From NCBI GenBank assembly GCA_020073005.1, contig JAIQFX010000010.1, positions 27,579 through 91,578 on the forward strand: 64,000 nt of DNA. Reading direction: 5' to 3'. Each line of letters begins with the position of its first letter. Position 1 is the first letter of the stretch. The notes beneath the pieces were generated by a model. It was not told the origin of the DNA, did no database searches, and saw nothing but the letters and a program-made list of their open reading frames with translations. This document shows positions 7,892 to 17,124 of the stretch, piece by piece. The DNA comes from Terriglobia bacterium (GTDB lineage: Bacteria > Acidobacteriota > Vicinamibacteria > Vicinamibacterales > CAVVIG01). Made by a program: the position numbers and the translations under genes.

Positions 7892-9682
7892 CTACGCGAC
7901 CCGCTGCGGCGTCATCGGAAGGACGACGCCCCTGCGTGGAGTGGGCCCCGCGGTGAACCCGTCCGGCAGATCGCCCGCGTCGGCGCGGAGGTGCTGCCAC
8001 TGGTGCGGCTTGATCGTCGCCAGCAGCTCCTTCCGGCTCTTGATCGTCAGCGGCCGCCCGACGTAGAGCTTCCCGAGCCGGGCCATCAGCGTCTCGGGCG
8101 CGGCGCTCGCGAACATGAACAGCGGCCACGTGAACCCCGGACCGTTGAGCGTGCGCAGTTTCGCGGCCCACAGCCCGAGCGCGCCCAGGCGCCACGCCAT
8201 CGGCGCCCACCACGCGGTCTGGCCGGGCCGCAGGTTCATCTTCCAGCACTTCATGATCAGCTGCCACTGCAGCGGCGTCAGCTCGCGCGTCTCGGTGACG
8301 CCTTTCTGCTTTTCCATCCGCGTGTCGTGGAGCGGCGTGAAGATGGACGGAATGAAGAACGCGAACAACCCGCGCCGCTCGACTTCGCAGATCACGTCCA
8401 GCGTCGCGCGGCAATCGTCGTCTGTCTCGTCGGGACTGCCGACGATCAGCGTCATCGCCGGGAACCAGTTGTGCTGGTTCAGCGTGGCGAGGCCCTGCAC
8501 GATCACGCTCGGCCATTCCTCGATCGGAAACGGCACGCCTTTGCTCGGCATGATGCGCTTCGCCATCCGGATGGATCCGGTCTCGAGGCCGATCAGCGGG
8601 ACGAGCGCCTTGCCCTTCGGATGCGTGCTGAGCGACGTGAGGTGGATGGGGCTCTTGTCGAGCAGCAGCGCCGAGAGTTTCTCAATCAACACTGGATCGA
8701 CGACAGCGGGCGCGATCGTCGCGTGACTGAGGACGTGCTGCTCCACGCCCGGCGTGTTGACGATGGCTCCGTAGAGATCGAGCAGCGCCTCGCGGTTCGG
8801 AAAATAGAACGGCGTCTCCGTGTGCACCTGGCCCCAGATGAACATGTCCTCGGTGGCCAGCGAGATCTGCGTGTTGCCGTCGCGCACGTTGGCGCGGACG
8901 GCGCCCATGATCTTGTGCTTCGGCAAATCGATCTGCGGGTTCAGGTCCGGAACGCAGAACTGACAGCGCCGGCCGCAGCCGGTCGTCATCTCGACGACGC
9001 CGAACGTCGTCCGCTTGTCGGGGAACAGAATCTCGTCGCGGCTCGCGGGATGCTGGACGTCGACGCGGCGCGGCAGCGGCTCGCCGCGCACCGCCTTGTC
9101 GAACAGATCGAGTGCGTCGCTCGACTCGCTCCGGCCTTCGACGACGCAGTCGACGCCGAGCTCGTCGTACGTGCCGGTCTGGACAATCTGCCATCCGCCC
9201 GATCCGCCGACGATCACCTTGAAGCGGTCGCGATACGGGCTCGCTTTGATCGCCGCGAACATCTGGCGCGCGTGGTACGAATTGATGGGCTGCTTCGACG
9301 ACCCGAAGATCGACGTGTACACGCCCGCCGCGAACGTGACGCCGAGCGGGTTGTGCGTCGACACGCCCACGACGCGCGTGTTGGGGCCGATGAACTTGTC
9401 CAGGTCCGCCGGATAACAGCAGACGATGTCCTCGGGCCGGTAGCGGCGGAGCAGCGACGCTTCGACTACGCGCGCGCCGGCCGGCATGTAACGCGCGGCG
9501 CCGTCGCCGTCGTGCTCGACGTCGCGCCATTTCGGGTACTTGTCGTTGAGGATGCGCTCGAGCCAGATGGGCAGCGACGCCATGCTCATCTGGATGAAGT
9601 AGCCGGCGTGGTCGATGGTTTCGGTCAGCGGCGCGGTCAGGACAATGAGCCGGCCGCCATCGGGAGGCGCGGTGTGGGTCAT
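7892..9682 (-). CDS. B12-binding-domain radical SAM protein
   Basis: A 596-residue enzyme. The first 210 residues form a cobalamin-binding-like Rossmann domain (for example RVVGVSTHNPLGV and KVIVGGSGGWQ). The radical SAM core follows with the 4Fe-4S motif C236-x3-C240-x2-C243 (TTGCGRRCQFC), an SAM-binding region and LIVGSPDETDDD. The C-terminus has hydrophobic segments (WWAPMAWRLGALGLW and following). This architecture matches the BchE/HpnJ-like class that modifies tetrapyrroles, lipids or hopanoids; the substrate is not evident. It lies 56 bp downstream of the ADOP permease on the same strand. Confidence 0.88.
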   Translation of the reverse strand: MTHTAPPDGGRLIVLTAPLTETIDHAGYFIQMSMASLPIWLERILNDKYPKWRDVEHDGDGAARYMPAGARVVEASLLRRYRPEDIVCCYPADLDKFIGPNTRVVGVSTHNPLGVTFAAGVYTSIFGSSKQPINSYHARQMFAAIKASPYRDRFKVIVGGSGGWQIVQTGTYDELGVDCVVEGRSESSDALDLFDKAVRGEPLPRRVDVQHPASRDEILFPDKRTTFGVVEMTTGCGRRCQFCVPDLNPQIDLPKHKIMGAVRANVRDGNTQISLATEDMFIWGQVHTETPFYFPNREALLDLYGAIVNTPGVEQHVLSHATIAPAVVDPVLIEKLSALLLDKSPIHLTSLSTHPKGKALVPLIGLETGSIRMAKRIMPSKGVPFPIEEWPSVIVQGLATLNQHNWFPAMTLIVGSPDETDDDCRATLDVICEVERRGLFAFFIPSIFTPLHDTRMEKQKGVTETRELTPLQWQLIMKCWKMNLRPGQTAWWAPMAWRLGALGLWAAKLRTLNGPGFTWPLFMFASAAPETLMARLGKLYVGRPLTIKSRKELLATIKPHQWQHLRADAGDLPDGFTAGPTPRRGVVLPMTPQRVA

Positions 9683-9738
9683 CGGTCAGAATTTCACGAC
9701 GGGGGACCTCCGATCGTCAAGTTCCCGTGCACGGTCAT

Positions 9739-12168
9739 TTACTCGGAGCGCAGCACGGCGAGCGGATCGACGCGGGCGGCCCGGACCGCCGGGATCCAGC
9801 TCGCGGCCACGGCGACCAGCCACTGCGCGGCGGCGGCGGCGACGTAGGTCGCCGGGCTGGCCGGCGTCACGCCGAAGAGCAGCGAGCGCGCCGCGAGTCC
9901 GGCGGCGACGGCCGCGAGCACGCCGATCGCGATGCCGGGTGTCACGAGCTGAAGCGCTTCGCCGACGACGAGCCGCCGCAGGCCCGGCCCCGTCGCGCCG
10001 AGCGCGAGGCGCACGCCGAACTCCCGCGTGCGCTGCATCACGACGAAGTACGTGACGCCGAACAGCCCGACGGTCGCCAGCAGCACGGCGACGGCGCCGC
10101 ACACGCCGAAGAAGCCCGCGACCGTGCGCGGCAGCCACAACGGCAACGCCATCCGCTCGCGCATCGTCTGGGCCGATTGCACCGGCAGGCCCGGCTCGAC
10201 CGCGTGGACGGCGTCGCGCATCGGCAGGATCAGGTCGCGTGGATTCGCGGCCGCGCGGACGACGATGCTCATCGATCCGTCGTAGGTCGCGTCCTTGAGC
10301 GTCTGGTAGAAGTGCGGCCGCGCCGTTTCGCCGAAGGAGCGCTGCGTCACGTCCGGCACGACGCCGACGACCTGCCGCGCGCGCGCGTCGGGGCCTTCGC
10401 GGAAGATCTCGCCGAGCGGATTCCGGCCGGGCCAGAACTGCGACGCCGCGGTGGCGTTCACCACGACCGCGTCCGCGCCATCGTCGCGCGTGAACGCGCG
10501 ACCCGAGCGAATCGGGATGTTCATGGCGCGGAAGAATCCCTCGTCGACCGCGTACGTGTCGGCCTCGGGACACCGGCTGACGCGGCAGTCGCGCCCGTCG
10601 AGCGAGATCGCGCGCGTGCGGCTGACGCCGATGAAGAACGGCAGCCGATCGGCGACGCCGACCTCCTGCACGCCCGGCAGCCGGGCCACGCGCTCGCGCA
10701 ACGCGGCGAGCAGCAGCCGTGACCGCTCGGGCGTGAAGCCGTAGTGCGCGGGATCGATCTGCAGGACGGCCGTGCGTTCCGTCTCGAAGCCCGGCTCGTG
10801 CGTGAGCGCGTTGACGAAGCTGCGCGCGAAGAGCAGCGCGACGGCGAGAAACAGCGTCGAGCCGGCCGTCTGCACGACGATGAACGCGCGGCGCACCTGC
10901 GTCTGGCGGCGTCCGCCCGCCGCGCCCGCGCCGGCCTTGAGCCACGACGTCAGATCGCCGCGCAGCACGTGCCACGCGGGCGCCAGCGCCGGAATGACGG
11001 CCGTGACGGCGGCGAGCGCCGCGGTGTAGCCGAGCAGCCGCCAGTCGGTCGGAAACTGCAGCCGCTCGGGAATCGGCGCCGGCAGGCTGAACGCGGAGAG
11101 GAGCGCGGCGCTCCAGCGCGCGAACAGGATCGCCACGCACGCGCCAAGCGCGGACAGCACGGTATTCTCCGCGAGCAACTGGCTGACGAGGCGCGCGCGG
11201 CTCGCGCCGAGGGCGGAGCGGATCCCGAGCTCGCGCTGCCGCTCGACCGAGCGGGCGAGCAGCAGGCCCGCCACGTTGAAGCACGCGACGAGCAGCACCG
11301 CGCCGACCGCGACGAGGCCGATGGTCGCGAAGCGCGCGAGCGGGCGGATCGACGGGTTGCCGTCCGCGATGCGCGCGTACGAGACGCGCGCCTCCTCTGC
11401 GGACGCGCCCTCCGGCGGCGCCATCAGCGTTTCGTCGCGCACGAGGGGCAGCACGTCGGCCTGGATGGCCTCGGCGGTGGCGCCGGGCTTCGGCCGGGCG
11501 ATCAGGCTGAGCCAGCGCGTCGACGCGGCGCCGAAGACCTTCGGCACGGCCAGCGCGTCGCGCGCGGTCAGCGGCACGAACACGTCCGGCTCGAACACGC
11601 CGCCCGGATCCTCGAAGTCGTCCCGCACGACGCCGAGGACGCGGACGGGGCGCCGGTTCACGATGGGCGCCAGCGCGCTCAGGTCGCGCGATGCGCCGAG
11701 GCGCGACTGCCAGAAGCGCTCGCTCACGAGGATCGCCGGCGCGTCGGCCGTGGTCTCGTCCGCGCGCCACGTCCGGCCGAACGCCAGCGGCACGTGGACG
11801 GTGGAGAAGTAGTCGGGCGACACGACGAGCGCCCAGATCTGATCGGTTTGCGCGCCGGTCTGGTACGCGAGCGCCATCCGTCCTTCGGCGACGACGCTCT
11901 GCAGCGTCGTGGCGTCGCGCCGCACGCGCTCGAACATCGGCAGCGACGCGTCCGCGTACGGTTGAACGCGCGTTCCAAGATTCAGCCAGCCGATCTCTTC
12001 GCCGTGGGCAATTCGCGTCGACCGGAAGAGCAGCGCGTTCACGGCGCTGAACGCGACCGTGTTCACGCTGAGGCCGACGGCCAGCGTGAGGACCGCCAGC
12101 AGGCTGTAGCCGGGACGGCGGGTCAGCAGCCGCAACGCCACGCGCACGTCGGTTCTCAGCCAGTCCAT
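9739..12168 (-). CDS. ADOP-family ABC permease (duplicated FtsX/MacB-type, no ATPase)
   Basis: An 809-residue inner-membrane protein. It starts with the ADOP hallmark (WLRTDVRVALRLLTRRPGYS, then a first helix LLAVLTLAVGLSVNTVAF). A large periplasmic MacB-like domain (about 50-270) comes next, then three helices of a first FtsX domain (about 275-430), a second periplasmic domain, and a second FtsX domain (about 690-800) ending in VDPLAVLRSE. ADOP permeases are abundant orphans in Acidobacteriota and lack a linked ATPase gene, as is the case here. The start has a good ribosome site (GGAGGAG seven bases before the ATG). Its substrate is unknown. Confidence 0.9.
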   Translation of the reverse strand: MDWLRTDVRVALRLLTRRPGYSLLAVLTLAVGLSVNTVAFSAVNALLFRSTRIAHGEEIGWLNLGTRVQPYADASLPMFERVRRDATTLQSVVAEGRMALAYQTGAQTDQIWALVVSPDYFSTVHVPLAFGRTWRADETTADAPAILVSERFWQSRLGASRDLSALAPIVNRRPVRVLGVVRDDFEDPGGVFEPDVFVPLTARDALAVPKVFGAASTRWLSLIARPKPGATAEAIQADVLPLVRDETLMAPPEGASAEEARVSYARIADGNPSIRPLARFATIGLVAVGAVLLVACFNVAGLLLARSVERQRELGIRSALGASRARLVSQLLAENTVLSALGACVAILFARWSAALLSAFSLPAPIPERLQFPTDWRLLGYTAALAAVTAVIPALAPAWHVLRGDLTSWLKAGAGAAGGRRQTQVRRAFIVVQTAGSTLFLAVALLFARSFVNALTHEPGFETERTAVLQIDPAHYGFTPERSRLLLAALRERVARLPGVQEVGVADRLPFFIGVSRTRAISLDGRDCRVSRCPEADTYAVDEGFFRAMNIPIRSGRAFTRDDGADAVVVNATAASQFWPGRNPLGEIFREGPDARARQVVGVVPDVTQRSFGETARPHFYQTLKDATYDGSMSIVVRAAANPRDLILPMRDAVHAVEPGLPVQSAQTMRERMALPLWLPRTVAGFFGVCGAVAVLLATVGLFGVTYFVVMQRTREFGVRLALGATGPGLRRLVVGEALQLVTPGIAIGVLAAVAAGLAARSLLFGVTPASPATYVAAAAAQWLVAVAASWIPAVRAARVDPLAVLRSE

Positions 12169-12188
12169 ATCGCAACTCCTCCGTTCCT

Positions 12189-12204
12189 CCGTGTCCTCCG
12201 TGGT
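12189..12204. repeat. Dispersed repeat, family A (CCGTGTCCTCCGTGGT)
   Basis: CCGTGTCCTCCGTGGT lies just upstream of the ADOP permease start. The same 16-mer recurs at 55240-55255 and with one change at 19603-19618, where it forms a hairpin with its inverse copy. Confidence 0.7.
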
Positions 12205-12214
12205 GTTCGTTCGT

Positions 12215-12484
12215 TCATGAATGCCACGGCCGCTGCCAGATTACGGCGCCGTCCTTATAGACCGTGCGCACGCGATGCAGCGGAATGTGATGGACGATGC
12301 CGTCCTCGTCCTCGAACGAGAAGGTGTCGGGCCGCTGGGGATCCATCCGGATGGATGCGAACGGGACGATCTTCTCTTCGCGCGCCACCCGGTCGCGGTA
12401 GCCGAGCGCGAAGACGCCCTTGCCGAACTCGCGGTCCCACTGAATGCGGTGGATGAGTTCGTGGAGCGGCTGCATCGGCGCCAT
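12215..12484 (-). CDS. DUF504 / MJ1316-type small protein
   Basis: An 89-residue protein matching the DUF504 (MJ1316 RNA cyclic-group-end recognition) family: LIHRIQWDREFG near the start, then YRDR, IPLHRVRTVYKDG and a terminal VIWQR. Full length for the family. In eukaryotes and archaea the domain is linked to RNA end recognition; its bacterial role is not established. It is transcribed away from the Oar receptor at 12652 and lies 46 bp upstream of the permease on the same strand. Confidence 0.85.
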   Translation of the reverse strand: MAPMQPLHELIHRIQWDREFGKGVFALGYRDRVAREEKIVPFASIRMDPQRPDTFSFEDEDGIVHHIPLHRVRTVYKDGAVIWQRPWHS

Positions 12485-12651
12485 TTAATAGATGATGCGC
12501 CGGCTCAGGCCGGCAGGAATCTCATTCTCGGTGCGAGATTCGTGCCTGACTTTTCTTGCGGCCTCTCGATATCCGTTCTTGCTTCCGCGCACGTCAGGCG
12601 TATGATGACCCGGTTCATCCGCTTCGTCACTCTGCCTGAGGAGGGGAGATT

Positions 12652-15600
12652 ATGGCCGGTCGTCTGGTCCGCTCCGTCTTCGTCGGCGCCCTCGCGTTGT
12701 TGCTCCTTCCCACCGTTGCCCGCGCTCAAAGCGCCATCGCCGGAGTCGTGAAAGATACGACCGGCGCCGTCTTGCCCGGCGTCACCGTCGAAGTCGCGAG
12801 CCCCGCGCTCATCGAGCAAGTCCGCACGGCGATCACGGACTCGGAAGGGCTCTACAAGATTCTCGACCTGCGGCCCGGCACCTATACCGTCACGTTCACG
12901 CTGCCCGGGTTCGCGACCGTGAAGCGCGCCGGCATCGAGCTGCCCGCGAACTTCACCGCGCCCGTCAACGGCGAGCTGCGCGTCGGCGCGATCGAAGAGA
13001 CGGTCACCGTCTCCGGCGCGTCGCCCGTGGTCGACGTGACGCAGGCCGTCACGCAGCAGGTGCTGCCGCAGACGCTGCTCGACGCCGTGCCGACCGGCGG
13101 CAGAAACATTCAGTCCGTCGGCGCGACGCTCGTCGGCGTCACGCAGTCGGGCCCTGACGTCGCCGGGGCGCAGGGGATGCAGCAGACCTACATCGCCGCG
13201 CACGGCAGCGATCCGAAAGACAACTACATCATGGTGGACGGCATCCGCCTCAACGGCATTGAGGGCGACGGCGCCATCCAGCAGTACTTCAACGAAGGCA
13301 TGTTCTCCGAGATGAGCTATCAGACCGGCGGCATCTCCGCCGAGAGCTCGGGCGGCGGCGTCCGGCTGAACATGATTCCGAAGGACGGCGGCAACACGCT
13401 CAAGGGGGACGTTTTCTTTTCGGCCACGGGACAATCGCTTCAGGCCGACCCGCTGACGCCGGCGTTGATCAGCCAGGGACTGCAGGCGGGCAACGCGCTG
13501 GTGAGCATTCATGACCTGAACGTGTCGGCCGGCGGACCGCTGAAGGTCAACAAGGTGTGGTTCTTCGGATCGACGCGGCATTGGGGCGTCAATCAGACGC
13601 TGGCGAACTCCTTCTATGGGGCGACGCCGTTCTCGGCGACCGATACCGCCTTCAACGCCGACCTGTCGAACCAGGCCATCGACAACAACCTGATCAAGAG
13701 CTACATGACGCGCGTCACCTGGCAGGTGAGCCAGAAGAACAAGTTCAGCTTCTACTTCGATCGGCTGATCAAGTTCCGCGGCCACGAGCAGAACAGCGTG
13801 GCCGGCGCCAGCACGATCTGGTCGGAGGACACGTTCAGCACGCGGCAGCCGAAGCAGTACTACATGACTGAGGCGAAGTGGACCGGCGTCTGGTCGACGC
13901 GGCTGTTGTTCGAGGCCGGCATCGGGATCAACAACGAGTCGTACACGACCGGCGAGCTGCAGCCCGGCCTCGAGGACTGCCTGGCCGCCGGCACGTGCAA
14001 TCCGATTCCCAAGGTGAATATCACCAACGGCCAGACGTGGGGCGCGCCGGACACGCCGTTCTATGTGCACACACCGGTGCGTGGAACCCTCATGACGGCG
14101 CTCTCGTACGTGACCGGCTCGCACGCCGTTAAAGGCGGCTTCGAGTTGTCGCACGGCAAGAGCGGCCTGCAGCGCAGATTCCAGAACCCCGCCATCAATT
14201 TCTACGAGCGGTATCACACCGTCAACGGCGTCACGACGCCGTTCCAGGTGACGTTGTTCAATACGCCGACCGAGGAGCAGGACAAGCTGAACGCGGACCT
14301 CGGCCTCTACCTCCAGGACACCTGGACGCTGAAGAAACTCTCGCTGACGCCCGGCATCCGGTGGGAGTATTTCAACGCGAGCTACGCCGAGGAAGGCGTG
14401 TCCGTGCAGCAGCAGGCGTTGATGCTCGCCGAGGGCTACGCGCAGCGGCCGCTCTTCCCGGCCACGACGATGCCGACGTTCAGCAACCTGGCGCCGCGCT
14501 TCGGCGCGTCGTACGACCTGTTTGGCAACGGCAAGACAGCGCTGAAAGCCAGCATCGCGAGGTACAACGCCGCGTTTTCCACGACGACGTTTCCGCAGGC
14601 CTACAACCCGATGGTGCTGTCGACCGACACGCGGAACTGGCTGAACCCGGCGGCGACGGGCAACATCTTCGTGCCGGGCGTGAGCCAGCTCGGGCCGTCG
14701 ACGAACTCGTCGTTCGGCCTGGTCACGCGCATCCCGGATTCCGGGATCACGCGGCCGTACAACCTCGAGATGACGGTCAGCGTGCAGCACGAGCTGAGGC
14801 CCGGCATGTCGGTGAGCGGCGGATTCTTCCATCGCCACTACTACAACCTGATCTACACGGACAACGCGGCGCTCGACGTGCCCGGCGCCTTCACGCCGAC
14901 CACCGTGCCCAATCCCTGCGTCTCCGGCACGCCGCTCGGCGTGTGCGGCGGCACGCAGCCGGCCACGCTGACGCTCTACAAGATCAACCCGGCGCTCATC
15001 GGCAAGGGCGCGCCCGTGATCGACAAGAACTCGGCGAACAACTACCGCGTGTACAACGGCATCGAGGGCTCCTTCATGGCGCGCCTCGGCGGCGGCGCGC
15101 AGGTCTTCGGCGGCTTCCTCATGGCGAGGCAGATCTCGAACCTGTGCGATTCGGCCGACGGCACCGGGACGATCAGCTTCGCGCAGGTGAGCGACCCGAA
15201 CTACACGATCAACTGCGACCAGACGCTGTTCGACATCCCGTTCCGCACGCAATTCAAGCTGGGCGGCACGTATCCGCTGCCGTACGGCCTGAACATCAGC
15301 GGCACGTTCCAGAGCTATCCCGGGACGCGCAGCTACGGATCGGGCGCGACGAACTTCGACTACCTGCAGCAGACCTACCAGGTCCCCGCGGCGCTGCTGA
15401 CGCCGGGGCAGGCAACGGAGGTCGTCAACTTGAATGCGCCGGGGAGCCTGTATCTCGAGCGCTGGAATCAGCTGGACCTGCGCTTCGCGCGCAAGTTCAA
15501 GATGCCGATGGGCAAGGGCACGTGGCAGGTTCAGGCCGATCTCTTCAACTCCCTGAACTCGCATCCAGTGCTCTCGCAGACGACCAACTACGGAACGGCG

Positions 15601-15666
15601 ATCGGCAGCGTCACGTCGGCGCTGCAGCCGCGGATCCTCACGCTCGGCGTGCAGATGCACTTCTGA
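12652..15666 (+). CDS. TonB-dependent receptor, Oar-like, with carboxypeptidase-regulatory domain
   Basis: A 1004-residue outer-membrane protein. It has a signal peptide (about 1-25, ending ARAQS), then a carboxypeptidase-regulatory-like beta domain (about 26-110; IAGVVKDTTGAVLPGVTVEV, LRPGTYTVTFTLPGF), a plug domain (about 115-250) and a long beta-barrel ending in GVQMHF with the terminal Phe required for barrel assembly. These Oar-type receptors are numerous in Acidobacteriota and import large substrates or act in surface adhesion; the ligand is not known. The start has a strong ribosome site (GAGGAGGGGAG). A perfect hairpin terminator follows the stop. Confidence 0.92.
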   Translation: MAGRLVRSVFVGALALLLLPTVARAQSAIAGVVKDTTGAVLPGVTVEVASPALIEQVRTAITDSEGLYKILDLRPGTYTVTFTLPGFATVKRAGIELPANFTAPVNGELRVGAIEETVTVSGASPVVDVTQAVTQQVLPQTLLDAVPTGGRNIQSVGATLVGVTQSGPDVAGAQGMQQTYIAAHGSDPKDNYIMVDGIRLNGIEGDGAIQQYFNEGMFSEMSYQTGGISAESSGGGVRLNMIPKDGGNTLKGDVFFSATGQSLQADPLTPALISQGLQAGNALVSIHDLNVSAGGPLKVNKVWFFGSTRHWGVNQTLANSFYGATPFSATDTAFNADLSNQAIDNNLIKSYMTRVTWQVSQKNKFSFYFDRLIKFRGHEQNSVAGASTIWSEDTFSTRQPKQYYMTEAKWTGVWSTRLLFEAGIGINNESYTTGELQPGLEDCLAAGTCNPIPKVNITNGQTWGAPDTPFYVHTPVRGTLMTALSYVTGSHAVKGGFELSHGKSGLQRRFQNPAINFYERYHTVNGVTTPFQVTLFNTPTEEQDKLNADLGLYLQDTWTLKKLSLTPGIRWEYFNASYAEEGVSVQQQALMLAEGYAQRPLFPATTMPTFSNLAPRFGASYDLFGNGKTALKASIARYNAAFSTTTFPQAYNPMVLSTDTRNWLNPAATGNIFVPGVSQLGPSTNSSFGLVTRIPDSGITRPYNLEMTVSVQHELRPGMSVSGGFFHRHYYNLIYTDNAALDVPGAFTPTTVPNPCVSGTPLGVCGGTQPATLTLYKINPALIGKGAPVIDKNSANNYRVYNGIEGSFMARLGGGAQVFGGFLMARQISNLCDSADGTGTISFAQVSDPNYTINCDQTLFDIPFRTQFKLGGTYPLPYGLNISGTFQSYPGTRSYGSGATNFDYLQQTYQVPAALLTPGQATEVVNLNAPGSLYLERWNQLDLRFARKFKMPMGKGTWQVQADLFNSLNSHPVLSQTTNYGTAIGSVTSALQPRILTLGVQMHF

Positions 15667-15675
15667 AGAAACACG

Positions 15676-15708
15676 CGCGGCGGGGACGAACGTTTCGTCC
15701 CCGCCGCG
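15676..15708. terminator. Bidirectional hairpin terminator
   Basis: A perfect 15-bp stem (CGCGGCGGGGACGAA / TTCGTCCCCGCCGCG) with a 3-nt loop lies between the converging Oar receptor and metalloprotease-like genes. It has no long T tract, but its position and strength support termination from both sides. Confidence 0.75.
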
Positions 15709-15742
15709 TGATCCTGCCACGCGTCAGACGCGCCGGAAATCG

Positions 15743-17002
15743 TCAGCGCGGCGCCTCGCGCATCACTTGAAAATCACCTGAGCGGTTGCCGGGACGAATC
15801 ACCCAGCCTGGCGCGAGCGTGAGCGTCCAGCCGTCGCCGCGCACGGCGGGACCCTTCGTCTCCGGCGGAGCCGGCAGCGTCAGCGTCCGCCGATCGCCCG
15901 ACATCAGCACGGTCGTCGCGTCGAGGCGGCCCCAGTCGGCGGACGTGCGGAACGCCGGGTACACCGTCCCGACGCCTGGAATCGGCGTCATGCCGGCGGT
16001 GGCGAATGCGCTGCTTCGTCCGTTCGGCACGACGAGCACCGGGCCGTCGACGAAGCGGCGACGCAACTCGGCGACGCGCGCCTGCCGCTCCGCTTCGCGC
16101 GTCTCCTCGGCGGTCCGCACTTCGCGGCTGCCGTATTTCGCCGCCGCGCTGTCCACGTCGCTGGCCGGCTGGAGATGCGCGGCACTCATCAGCAACTGGG
16201 CGAGATCGCCGGTGGCTGTGATCCGGCGCGTCCAGCCGGGCGACCAGCCATCGAGCAGAAGTCCGTACGCGGCGCCCGACGGATACGCGAACGTGCGGAC
16301 GAACGTCTGCGTCGCGACGGGCGCGCGGTTCAGTTGATCGACGGCGTCGGCCGTGGCGGCCGCGCTGGACGCGACCGACGCGACCGTTCCCGTGTACTGC
16401 GCGAGCCCCTCGTTCATCTCCAGCAGCCGTTCGTTCTCCGCCGCGCCGGGAAAACGCGTGTGCCGCGCCGACCGGAAGGCGAGCGCGTCGCGAGCGGCGG
16501 TCTCGCGCTCGGGACCTGTCGTGCTCAGCGCTCGCGCCAGCGCGCGCCACTCGAGCTGCATCCAGTAGCGCCCGTCGGGCGTGTCGAGGTGATCGTTTTG
16601 TCCGTCGCCTGCCGCCAATCCGAGCTGCGGCTGAATGCGGTGGAAGAGCTCGTGCAGCATGAGACGCCCGCGCGCATGCTCGTCCGCGGCATTCACCAGT
16701 GGCCACACGAGCGTCGTCCACCGGACGCCGCCCCAGTCCATCGCCGCGTTGGCGAATCCCAGAGCCGCCGGCTGCGGCGCGGCGGGCCGGGGCTGATTGG
16801 TGGCCATCGTGCCGGTGGCCGGATCGGCAATCACCATCGGCCCGCACAGCGAGACGCCCCACAGCCGCCCGCCCTCGCGCTCGCAGAGCGCAGCCGCCTC
16901 CTTGAGGTACGTCGCCGCGCGCGCCTGGTCCACCTGCGCGGAGGCTGGGCCCGCACACACGCCGACCGCCGCCAGTGCGATCAGGATCTGCGCCCTTCTC
17001 AT
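15743..17002 (-). CDS. Exported putative zinc metalloprotease (gluzincin-like motifs)
   Basis: A 419-residue protein with a signal peptide (1-22, ending ASAQ). It contains LMLHELFHRIQP with an HExxH motif at 117-121, and 76 residues further on LEMNEGLAQY, with an NEGxA element at 197-201. That pair is the layout of gluzincins, where the Glu of NEG(F/L)A is the third zinc ligand. The C-terminal part (about 320-419) looks beta-rich. I do not recognise a named family, so the peptidase call rests on these motifs. It is convergent with the Oar receptor. Confidence 0.6.
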   Translation of the reverse strand: MRRAQILIALAAVGVCAGPASAQVDQARAATYLKEAAALCEREGGRLWGVSLCGPMVIADPATGTMATNQPRPAAPQPAALGFANAAMDWGGVRWTTLVWPLVNAADEHARGRLMLHELFHRIQPQLGLAAGDGQNDHLDTPDGRYWMQLEWRALARALSTTGPERETAARDALAFRSARHTRFPGAAENERLLEMNEGLAQYTGTVASVASSAAATADAVDQLNRAPVATQTFVRTFAYPSGAAYGLLLDGWSPGWTRRITATGDLAQLLMSAAHLQPASDVDSAAAKYGSREVRTAEETREAERQARVAELRRRFVDGPVLVVPNGRSSAFATAGMTPIPGVGTVYPAFRTSADWGRLDATTVLMSGDRRTLTLPAPPETKGPAVRGDGWTLTLAPGWVIRPGNRSGDFQVMREAPR

Positions 17003-17124
17003 CGCGCTCTCGCGGGCTCAGTATAGCCACGCGTGCGGCCGCGGTTTCCCGCGAAAAACGTTGAGCAACCGGACCGTTCCGGGTGTATATAACGTGGCAA
17101 CCCGCTGCACCTCAGGAGGGAGCA

